Of a stretch of DNA of 32,200 bases, positions 25,501 through 32,200 are shown piece after piece. Position numbers and translations under genes: made by a program. This DNA comes from Patescibacteria group bacterium (GTDB taxonomy: Bacteria > Patescibacteriota > Microgenomatia > JACPZF01): the NCBI GenBank assembly GCA_023484305.1, contig JAMDAL010000001.1, forward strand, positions 1 through 32,200. Direction: 5' to 3'. Position 1 is the stretch's first letter. Every line of letters begins with the position of its first letter. Below the pieces are notes generated by a model. That model saw nothing but the letters and a program-made list of their open reading frames with translations, was not told where the DNA came from and ran no database searches.

Positions 25501-25785
25501 TTAAGTACCTTTTAACTTAATATCTTCATCCCCAATCTCCATTTTTTGTCCCGGTTTCAAGTCAAAAAAAACCGAACCGTGACCTTGAATGGAAATGTCA
25601 GGCGTTTTGTCTTTAGGCGAAAGTTTAACATCTGTGGCAAAGCGCTCATTAGTTATTAGTACAGTTCCACCTTTTGCCCAACCGTGTATGTTTGCTGTTG
25701 CGCCTCCTGCTAGGGGTATTTTTTTGTTTTCGCCGCTTCCTACAATAATTCTTTCTCCTTTAACAATTCCTAAAATTGGTGCCAT
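25501..25785 (-). CDS. Small beta-rich hypothetical protein
   Basis: 94 aa; strong SD AAAGGAGGAAAATATG; no recognised family. Confidence 0.5.
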   Translation of the reverse strand: MAPILGIVKGERIIVGSGENKKIPLAGGATANIHGWAKGGTVLITNERFATDVKLSPKDKTPDISIQGHGSVFFDLKPGQKMEIGDEDIKLKGT

Positions 25786-25870
25786 ATTTTCCTCCTTTAT
25801 AATTTAGCCCATAGTCTACCAATCTCTCTTAATAAAGTCAATGGCTCGTAACAAAGCCACAAAGTCGTTG

Positions 25871-25970
25871 TCATTTTGAGCACATTCGACAAGCTCAGTG
25901 TAAACTGTGCGAGGAATCTTATTCCATAGACCTGATTTGTATGAGATCCTTCACTTCGTTCAGGATGACA
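25871..25970. repeat. GTCATTYTGAGC...GAATCT...GAGATCCTTC...AGGATGAC repeat (copy 1)
   Basis: gtcattttgagcacattcgacaagctcag...gaggaatctt...gagatccttcacttcgttcaggatgac. Confidence 0.75.
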
Positions 25971-26052
25971 CGGTACTGTTTGGTAGCTACGTTCCCAATG
26001 TGTATTGGGATCTTCGCAATGATAAATAAAGGAAAGTGGTATACTTTAGGAT

Positions 26053-26604
26053 ATGGCAAATTATGAAAAAGATCAAAAACTGGTAGCAGAGATTTTAAAA
26101 GGAAACGAAAAAGCCCTGCGGGAATTTTATCAAACCCATTCTCCCAGGCTTTTTAGCTATATTTTAAGAAAAGTTGCCAAAGAAGAAGACAGCCAGGAAC
26201 TTTTGCAGGACACCCTCTTTGCCGGTCTGGAAGCCATGCGCGACTATGAGGGTAAAAGCAGTCTCTTTACATTTCTCTGTGCCATCGCCAACCATAAGGT
26301 GGTTGATTTTTACCGCAAAAAAAAGCTTAGACAAATGCTGTTTTCCCAAATGCCGAATTTGGGAAATTTAATCAGCGAACTGTTAAGCCCCGAAGAGCGA
26401 TACAATAAAACGGAGCTTAAAGAAAAAATAAAACTCTGCTGGGCCAGTTTGCCGCAAAGATACCAGACTATTTTGCGGCTAAAATACGTGGAGGGTTTAA
26501 CGGTTGTGCAGATTGCCGGCGATTTAAAAGAAACCGTCAAAAGCATAGAGTCAGCGCTTTTTCGCGCCAGAAAGGCCTTTATCAAAGTCTATACACAAAT
26601 ATAG
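26053..26604 (+). CDS. ECF-like sigma-70 family RNA polymerase sigma factor
   Basis: GNEKALREFYQTHSPRLFSYILRKVAKEEDSQELLQDTLFAGLEAM; region 4 LPQRYQTILRLKYVEGLTVVQIAGDLKETVKSIESALFRARKAF. Confidence 0.9.
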   Translation: MANYEKDQKLVAEILKGNEKALREFYQTHSPRLFSYILRKVAKEEDSQELLQDTLFAGLEAMRDYEGKSSLFTFLCAIANHKVVDFYRKKKLRQMLFSQMPNLGNLISELLSPEERYNKTELKEKIKLCWASLPQRYQTILRLKYVEGLTVVQIAGDLKETVKSIESALFRARKAFIKVYTQI

Positions 26605-26607
26605 TTA

Positions 26608-26694
26608 TGTCATTCTGAGCAAAGCGAAGAATCTCTCGCGAATGCGAGTAGCTCAAACAAGTTGAGAGATCCTTCGGCGAAGCCCCAGGATGAC
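26608..26694. repeat. GTCATTCTGAGC...GAATCT...GAGATCCTTCG...AGGATGAC repeat (copy 2)
   Basis: gtcattctgagcaaagcgaagaatctctcgcg...gagagatccttcggcgaagccccaggatgac. Confidence 0.75.
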
Positions 26695-26699
26695 AAAAA

Positions 26700-26957
26700 A
26701 TGAAAAAGAAAAAACTTTCCCAAAAATTTTCTCAAAATCTTCTTAGGCAACTTTCTTTTAAACAAGACGAAGTGTCCCAACTTCCCCCTCAGACCATGGG
26801 GCCGTTAACTCCAATTTACAAAAAAGCCGCCAGCCGTTTAAAAGTTAATCCCTGGAAAATTCTTATACCGATTTCTTTAATCTTGGCCCTTTTGGTTTTA
26901 AAGATGACCGGACTGTTTTCTGTTAAACTGGTTTCGGTTCTACAGCAGGCTTTTTAG
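26700..26957 (+). CDS. Small single-TM protein downstream of sigma factor
   Basis: 85 aa basic N-terminus and one TM (WKILIPISLILALLVLKMTGLF). Confidence 0.6.
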   Translation: MKKKKLSQKFSQNLLRQLSFKQDEVSQLPPQTMGPLTPIYKKAASRLKVNPWKILIPISLILALLVLKMTGLFSVKLVSVLQQAF

Positions 26958-26997
26958 TAAAGGAAAAACTCTTCTGGTCGCGACTAAAGATTTTGCC

Positions 26998-27630
26998 ATG
27001 TTAATTAGTCTTTCGCTGTCTTTGCTAAGGCTTTTTGCCAGATTTTCTGTCAATACCTACGGCGTTTTTCATAAACCCTATGAAACCTGGCGCCGGCTGG
27101 TACAGGAAAGCGACCTGGGACAAATTGCTATTTGGGGTTTTTTGCTTTGGGCATATCTGTCTGTGGCTGTGGTGGTAAAAAACGGCCTGGCCACAGGAGC
27201 CTTGTTTTTAACTTTTAATTTAAACCGCTTATTTAACATCACCGTTGTTTCTTTTATGGCGGTGACCCTGCTTTTTTGGCTGGCAGGGACCTGGTGCCAT
27301 GGCAGGGGCAGTCTTAAAGAAGTTGCCGCCAGCTGGGTTTTTTCCTATTTGCCGACTTTAATCTGGTTTTTTTCTACCACGATTTTATATTTGATTTTGC
27401 CTCCTCCCCGAACCCAAAGTTTTTTGGGCCAAATTTTTACTTTGGTTTTTCTGGCCTTTTCTTTAAGTTTGTTATTCTGGAAAATAATTCTGTACTATCT
27501 GACCATGCGTTTTGCCCTGCGAATGAACTTATGGCAAATACTAAGAGCCAGTTTGGTGATTGTACCGGCCTTAACGTGTTATTTTTTACTGTTAAACAGA
27601 CTGGGGTTTTATAAAATACCATTGGCGTGA
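26998..27630 (+). CDS. Multi-TM membrane protein (Yip1-like topology)
   Basis: 210 aa, about five hydrophobic segments; no firm family assignment. Confidence 0.6.
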   Translation: MLISLSLSLLRLFARFSVNTYGVFHKPYETWRRLVQESDLGQIAIWGFLLWAYLSVAVVVKNGLATGALFLTFNLNRLFNITVVSFMAVTLLFWLAGTWCHGRGSLKEVAASWVFSYLPTLIWFFSTTILYLILPPPRTQSFLGQIFTLVFLAFSLSLLFWKIILYYLTMRFALRMNLWQILRASLVIVPALTCYFLLLNRLGFYKIPLA

Positions 27631-27631
27631 A

Positions 27632-27714
27632 ACACAGATTTAAACGGATGCAAAACTGATTTAAGCAGATATTTTTCTGTTTACATCTGCTTTTAATCCG
27701 CTTATATCTGTGTG
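27632..27714. repeat. 83-bp inverted repeat, left copy flanking HMG-CoA reductase
   Basis: RC matches 28888-28970 at 78/83 positions by hand alignment, ungapped. Confidence 0.95.
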
Positions 27715-27720
27715 AAAAAT

Positions 27721-28929
27721 ATGTTAAAAGGAACTAAATTAAAAGATTATCCTCATGCCCAAAAAAGACGGTTGTTTCTAGAGAAAACTTTGGGTATCAA
27801 CTTGTCTGGTTTGGGAGAATTTTCCTTTGCCGAGGATGCTGTTCGTAACAAAAATATTGAAAATTTAGTGGGAGCCACACAAATACCCATGGGTGTGGCA
27901 GGACCAATTCTTGTTAACGGTCAGTTTGCCAGAGGGGAGTTTTATTTACCTTTAGCCACAACAGAAGGGGCCTTGGTGGCTTCGGTTTCCCGCGGGTGCA
28001 AGGCAATTAGTCGGTCTGGCGGAGTAACAGTGTTAGTAGAAAATGTTGGTACTACCCGCGCCCCGGTTTTTCAGACCAAGGGAATTTCAGAAAGCAAAAA
28101 ATTAATTAAGTGGGTAGAAAATAATTTTTCCGCATTACAAAAGGTGGCAGAAAATTCTTCGTCACACCTTAAACTTTTAAACTTTAAACCATATTTTATG
28201 GGAAGAAACGTGTGGTTAAGACTTAACTTTGACACCGCTGATGCGATGGGTATGAATATGGCGACAACAGCTGCCACTCTAATAATACGTATTATCGAAG
28301 TAAAAACAGGATGCAAATGCGTTTCCGTATCCGGCAACTTAGATGTTGATAAAAAACCCAGCTGGATAAATTTTTTGGAAGGAAGAGGCAAAAAAGTTTG
28401 GGCAGAAGCTGTGATTTCTAGAGAAATAGCGCAGGAGGTTTTAAAAACCACTCCGGACAAGATGGTTGAAACAAGCAGGGCCAAAGTTTTATATGGTTCA
28501 ATTTTGTCCGGCTCTTTAGGTTTTAACAGTCACTTTGCCAACATTATTGCCGCCTTATTTGCCGCCACCGGTCAGGATTTGGCCCATATTACTGAAGGAA
28601 GTTTAGGCGTGACTACGACTGAAATTTCAGACAAAGATTTATATATCAGCATTTACTTGCCGGACTTAATGATAGGTACGGTGGGCGGGGGTACCGGCCT
28701 TCCTGCGCAAAAAGAAGCCCTGTCTTTGTTAAAAATACCAGATCCTTCTTTAAAAAGCGGTCAACAGGTTTTAAAACTGGCGGAAATTATTGGCTCTGCG
28801 GTTTTAGCAGGAGAGTTGTCCTTATTGGGTGCGCTTGCAGCAGGCCAGTTAGCCAGTGCACATGAAAAACTTGGTAGAGGCAGGATGCACACAGATATAA
28901 GCGGATTAAAAGCAGATGTAAACAGATAA
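27721..28929 (+). CDS. hmgA: Hydroxymethylglutaryl-CoA reductase
   Basis: ENLVGATQIPMGVAGPILVNG, LATTEGALVASVSRGCKAI, SGNLDVDKKPSWINFLEGRGKKVWAEAVI, GTVGGGTGLPAQKEAL, ASAHEKLGRG; ATG 27721 preferred to GTG 27712 inside the repeat. Confidence 0.95.
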   Translation: MLKGTKLKDYPHAQKRRLFLEKTLGINLSGLGEFSFAEDAVRNKNIENLVGATQIPMGVAGPILVNGQFARGEFYLPLATTEGALVASVSRGCKAISRSGGVTVLVENVGTTRAPVFQTKGISESKKLIKWVENNFSALQKVAENSSSHLKLLNFKPYFMGRNVWLRLNFDTADAMGMNMATTAATLIIRIIEVKTGCKCVSVSGNLDVDKKPSWINFLEGRGKKVWAEAVISREIAQEVLKTTPDKMVETSRAKVLYGSILSGSLGFNSHFANIIAALFAATGQDLAHITEGSLGVTTTEISDKDLYISIYLPDLMIGTVGGGTGLPAQKEALSLLKIPDPSLKSGQQVLKLAEIIGSAVLAGELSLLGALAAGQLASAHEKLGRGRMHTDISGLKADVNR

Positions 28930-28970
28930 ATACCTGCTTAAATCAGTTTGTCATCTGTTTAAATCTGTGT
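28888..28970. repeat. 83-bp inverted repeat, right copy overlapping 3' end of HMG-CoA reductase
   Basis: Codons CAC ACA GAT ATA AGC GGA TTA AAA GCA GAT GTA AAC AGA TAA are all within the repeat. Confidence 0.95.
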
Positions 28971-28978
28971 AAAAAATT

Positions 28979-30013
28979 ATGCTAACAGGTATCGTAGGTT
29001 ACGGCGTTTATATTCCAAAAGGAAGAATTAAAACTTCCGAAATTGCCCGCGTCTGGAAAAAAGAAGCCTCTGATTTAGAACATTCTTTGGGCGTTTTGGA
29101 AAAGGCAGTGGCTGCAATTGACGAAGACGCGGTCACTTTGGCCACCCAGGCGGGAAAGGATGCCATTTTTATGTCCGGGGTTAATCCGCAAGAAATTGAA
29201 GCCATGCTGGTTGGTTCCGAGTCTCATCCGTATGCGGTTAATCCTTCCAGTACTATTGTGGCTGAAGCCCTGGGATTTTCCAATTCCTACTTGGCAGCGG
29301 ATTTAGAGTTTGCCTGCAAGGCCGGAACCGCCGGGTTAATTTTTGTGGCCGGGTTGGTGGAAGCAGGAAAAATAAGTTTAGGCATGGCCATTGGTTCTGA
29401 CACGGCACAGGCCAAACCTCATGATGTTTTGGAATACACTGCAGGGGCAGGGGCAGGAGCATATCTTTTGGGCACGAAAAACATTTTGGCAAACATTCTG
29501 GATTACACTTCTTTTTCTTCCGACACTCCGGATTTTTGGCGCCGGGAAGGCATGCGCTATCCTTCTCATGGCGGCCGCTTTACCGGAGAACCGGCCTATT
29601 ACACTCATATTTTGGGGGCAGCAGAGGCGCTTTTGACCAAAACCAAAACCAAACCGAGCGATTATGATTATTGCGTTTTTCACAGCCCCAACGGCAAATT
29701 TCCCCAGGCAATTTATTCCAGATTAGGCTTTACACCGGAGCAATTTAAACCCGGATTTATTGTTGATAAAATCGGCAACCCTTATTCTGCTTCTTCGCTT
29801 TTATCTTTAGCGTCGGTTTTAGAAATTGCCAAACCCAAACAAAAAATCTTTCTGGTTTCTTATGGTTCCGGGGCAGGTTCAGACGCTTTTGCCTTAGAAA
29901 CGACAAATTTATTGCCAAAAGCCAGAACTAAAACCAAGCAGATTTCCTGGTTTATAAACAACAAAAATTATCTGGACTACATTCAATTATTAAAAAATGA
30001 AAAGAAAATTTAA
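28979..30013 (+). CDS. Archaeal-type hydroxymethylglutaryl-CoA synthase
   Basis: GIVGYGVYIPKGRIKTSEIARVW, VGSESHPYAVNPSSTIVAEALG, LEFACKAGTAGL, DYCVFHSPNGKFPQ, LVSYGSGAGSDAF. Confidence 0.93.
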   Translation: MLTGIVGYGVYIPKGRIKTSEIARVWKKEASDLEHSLGVLEKAVAAIDEDAVTLATQAGKDAIFMSGVNPQEIEAMLVGSESHPYAVNPSSTIVAEALGFSNSYLAADLEFACKAGTAGLIFVAGLVEAGKISLGMAIGSDTAQAKPHDVLEYTAGAGAGAYLLGTKNILANILDYTSFSSDTPDFWRREGMRYPSHGGRFTGEPAYYTHILGAAEALLTKTKTKPSDYDYCVFHSPNGKFPQAIYSRLGFTPEQFKPGFIVDKIGNPYSASSLLSLASVLEIAKPKQKIFLVSYGSGAGSDAFALETTNLLPKARTKTKQISWFINNKNYLDYIQLLKNEKKI

Positions 30014-30038
30014 AAGATAACGATTAAATATTAACGAG

Positions 30039-30073
30039 TTAACGGGTTAACGCGTTAATAAATAACCCGTTAA
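30039..30073. repeat. TTAACGGGTTA-N13-TAACCCGTTAA hairpin upstream of thiolase
   Basis: 11-bp perfect inverted repeat; additional TTAACG units at 30031-30036 and in the loop. Confidence 0.85.
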
Positions 30074-30088
30074 TAATTAATAAAAAAT

Positions 30089-31240
30089 ATGGCGATTACT
30101 GTTTTAGGCGCTTCTACCACTAATTTTGGTGAACTCTGGAATCAGAGTTTGCGCGATTTAATTAGAGAAGCCAGCCTCTTAGCCCTAAAAGATGCCAATT
30201 TAAGCCCCAAGGATGTGGAAGCGGTTTTTGTTGGCAATATGCTGTCAGGAATTTTAGGCAGTCAGGAACAATTAGGGCCGGTGGTAACAGAAGAGTTGGG
30301 CATAAATGTTTCTGCCACAAGGGTGGAGGCGGCTTGCGCCTCAGGGGGGCTGGCAATTTATGAAGCAGTTAACAGTTTATTGTCCCAAAGATTTACAACA
30401 GTTTTGGTCGTAGGCGCGGAAAAAATGACGGATAAACCAGCGGAAAAAATCACCAGCAGTTTAATGGCAGCCGGTTCTGATGCCGAAAGACAGGCCGGAG
30501 CGACTTTTCCCAGTTTGTATGCGCTTTTGGCCAAAGCGCATATGGAAAAATACGGGACCAGCGAAGAAGAAATGGCAGCCGTGGCAGTTAAAAATCACTA
30601 CCATGCTTCCTTAAACGGCCAGGCGCAGTTTCGCTTTTCCATTACCATAGAACAAGTTTTAAAAAGCACAAAAATTTGTGACCCCTTAAAACTTCTGGAC
30701 TGTTCGCCGATTACCGATGGGGCAGCAGCAGTGGTACTTACGTCAGAAAACAGTAAACAAAAAACAGTAAACAGGCATGTTTACATTAATGCTTGTGAGA
30801 CTGCAACCGATACTCTGGGTCTGGCGCAAAGAGAAAGTTTGACAGAGTTAAAAGCGACCAAACTGGCAGCAGAAAAGGCTTATAAAAAGGCCGGTGTCAC
30901 ACCCAAGGATATTGATGTGGCAGAACTTCATGACTGTTTTACTATTGCCGAGATTATGGCAGTTGAGGATTTAGGATTTTTTAAAAAAGGCGAAGCCGGA
31001 AAAAAATTTTTACAAGGAGAAACCAAATTGGGAAGCAAAGGCTTAATCACTAACACATCAGGGGGGCTCAAGGCCTGCGGGCATCCGGTGGGAGCAACCG
31101 GCATTAAACAAATTGCCGAGATTACCAAGCAGCTTAGGGGCAAAGCAGAGAAAAAACAAGTGGAAAATGCCAAGGTTGGGCTGTGTCAAAATGTAGGAGG
31201 GTCCGGCGCGACAGCAGTAGTTACTATTTTAACAAATTAA
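30089..31240 (+). CDS. Thiolase / acetyl-CoA C-acetyltransferase
   Basis: VEAACASGGLAIYEAVNSL, ELHDCFTIAEIMAVEDLG, NTSGGLKACGHPVGATGIKQIAEI, CQNVGGSGATAVVTIL. Confidence 0.94.
   Translation: MAITVLGASTTNFGELWNQSLRDLIREASLLALKDANLSPKDVEAVFVGNMLSGILGSQEQLGPVVTEELGINVSATRVEAACASGGLAIYEAVNSLLSQRFTTVLVVGAEKMTDKPAEKITSSLMAAGSDAERQAGATFPSLYALLAKAHMEKYGTSEEEMAAVAVKNHYHASLNGQAQFRFSITIEQVLKSTKICDPLKLLDCSPITDGAAAVVLTSENSKQKTVNRHVYINACETATDTLGLAQRESLTELKATKLAAEKAYKKAGVTPKDIDVAELHDCFTIAEIMAVEDLGFFKKGEAGKKFLQGETKLGSKGLITNTSGGLKACGHPVGATGIKQIAEITKQLRGKAEKKQVENAKVGLCQNVGGSGATAVVTILTN
30744..30775. repeat. CTGTTTACTGTTTTCTG-type repeat inside thiolase
   Basis: cagaaaacagtaaacaaaaaacagtaaacagg; RC shares 17 bp ctgtttactgttttctg with 18166-18205. 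Confidence 0.6.
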
Positions 31241-31241
31241 C

Positions 31242-31341
31242 AGCTTGCTAAGGTCGCTTAGCAATTTTTTCCGGCGTCAAAAGTCCTTCGACAAGCTCAG
31301 GACCGCGACTCCTCAAAAATTGTCTAAGCTCCCCGCAAGCT
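31242..31341. repeat. Long imperfect palindrome between thiolase and DUF35 gene
   Basis: agcttgc...gcttagcaattttt pairs with aaaaattgtctaagc...gcaagct; inner gtcct/aggac stem; shares ttcgacaagctcag with 25871-25970. Confidence 0.75.
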
Positions 31342-31366
31342 TTAGAGATAAAAATAAGGAAAATTT

Positions 31367-31693
31367 ATGACTAGTCCAATAAAAATCTGGAGAGAACAGA
31401 AAAAAATTAAAAACTTTTTAGGTTTAAAAGGAAAAGTCGTCAGTGCGACTTTGGTGCGCGTGCCTCCTTTGGGATTTTCTAATCAGGCGCCGTATTTTGT
31501 GGCGATTGTGGATATGGAAAACCCAGCCAAAGGCGGGCAAGGCAAGCAACGGCTAATTGGCCAAATGGTGGATGTGTTTGAAACCGAAATAAAAACCGGG
31601 CAAAAAGTGGAAGTAGTTTACCGCAAATTGGCAGAGACAGACAAAGAAGACGTCATTCATTACGGTATAAAATTCAGACCAACCTCACCCTAA
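31367..31693 (+). CDS. DUF35 OB-fold protein (thiolase/HMGCS partner), lacking Zn-ribbon cysteines
   Basis: IKIWREQKKIKNFLGLKGKVVSATLVRVPPLGFSNQAPYFVAIVDME...GQMVDVFETEIKTGQKVEVVYRKL; located after thiolase as in archaeal clusters. Confidence 0.82.
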   Translation: MTSPIKIWREQKKIKNFLGLKGKVVSATLVRVPPLGFSNQAPYFVAIVDMENPAKGGQGKQRLIGQMVDVFETEIKTGQKVEVVYRKLAETDKEDVIHYGIKFRPTSP

Positions 31694-31760
31694 CCACACA
31701 CCTCTCGGAGAGGGAATTATTTTTTTACCTTCTCCTTTTAGGAGAAGGCAGGATGAGGTC
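31681..31760. repeat. Palindromic CCTCACCC...GGATGAGG element (copy 2, inverted)
   Basis: aacctcaccctaacc...ctctcggagaggg...ccttctccttttaggagaaggcaggatgaggt; RC of copy at 13491-13571. Confidence 0.9.
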
Positions 31761-31765
31761 TTTAT

Positions 31766-32200
31766 ATGAAAGAAATTACAGTTTCCGCCCCGGGAAAAGT
31801 GCATTTAACCTCTGCCCATATTGTGGTTTATGGCAAACCCGCCCTTCTTTGTGCCATAAATTTGCGCGTGACAGTCTCAATAAAAAACGAAAACCATCAG
31901 GGAAAAATTATCATCTCCAGCAATATCTTTAAAGATGCTTTAACTTTAGAGAACAAAAAGATTAAAACTTTTACAGCCCAGGCCAAAAAGAGCTGGGAAG
32001 AGTATGGAAAAACTAACAACATTGAATTAATAAAACCCCTTACCGAGCCTGCCGGTTTTGTCAAAATCATTATAGGAGAAACGCTGGCATATCTTAAGAA
32101 AGATTTAAAAGACGTGGAAATCAATATTAATTCCCAGGTTCCCTTGGGTGCCAACTTTGGCGGTTCGGCCTCAGTTTCCGCGGCTCTTTTTGGCCTGGGC
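31766..32200 (+). CDS. Mevalonate kinase-like GHMP kinase, truncated by right window edge
   Basis: MKEITVSAPGKVHLTSAHIVVYGKPALLCAINLRVTV...INSQVPLGANFGGSASVSAALFGLG; frame open to window end. Confidence 0.85.
   Translation, partial: MKEITVSAPGKVHLTSAHIVVYGKPALLCAINLRVTVSIKNENHQGKIIISSNIFKDALTLENKKIKTFTAQAKKSWEEYGKTNNIELIKPLTEPAGFVKIIIGETLAYLKKDLKDVEININSQVPLGANFGGSASVSAALFGLG

Noticed and set aside
27712-27720. GTG start for HMG-CoA reductase at 27712
   Set aside because: The first codon lies in the 83-bp repeat; ATG at 27721 fits the homologous N-terminus and avoids the repeat.
29253-29683. Overlapping minus-strand ORFs inside HMG-CoA synthase
   Set aside because: They are antisense to a clearly conserved coding frame and resemble mirror-frame artefacts.
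1-32200. CRISPR array
   Set aside because: The repeats are dispersed palindromes with irregular spacing; no regular repeat-spacer array and no cas genes are seen.
1-32200. tRNA or rRNA genes
   Set aside because: No cloverleaf-like sequence or rRNA-conserved segment was recognised in intergenic gaps; a covariance-model scan would be needed to exclude them.

Overview
The window looks like a chromosomal segment of a Candidate Phyla Radiation-type bacterium, probably Microgenomates-like. That placement is inference from gene content and repeat style. The left part holds a MacA/MacB-like ABC export cluster, secreted or membrane proteins (phosphodiester-glycosidase-like, FGE/SUMF1-fold), and an ABC-2 exporter. 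Next is a tightly overlapping PadR-DsrE-DUF302-ThrRS-editing-domain-SHOCT operon abutting a DDE transposase. The middle has nth, tsaD, a nucleotidyltransferase-fold protein, VanW, an orphan sugar-binding lipoprotein, an AI-2E-family protein, a CvpA-CAP fusion and a class A PBP. The right part has a BrnT-like toxin-antitoxin pair, a sigma factor, and an archaeal-style mevalonate cluster (HMGR, HMGCS, thiolase, DUF35, and the start of mevalonate kinase). The most striking signal is a dense set of small palindromic repeats. Several are inserted in frame inside protein-coding genes. A 75-bp element encodes ILGYYDxRxNK.K....ISKYxNI in the same frame in both tsaD and an unrelated nucleotidyltransferase-like gene. 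tsaD carries four separate repeat-derived segments. Two 83-bp near-identical inverted copies bracket the HMG-CoA reductase gene, and one encodes its last 13 residues and stop codon. All calls are from reading the sequence and supplied ORFs; no database search was run.
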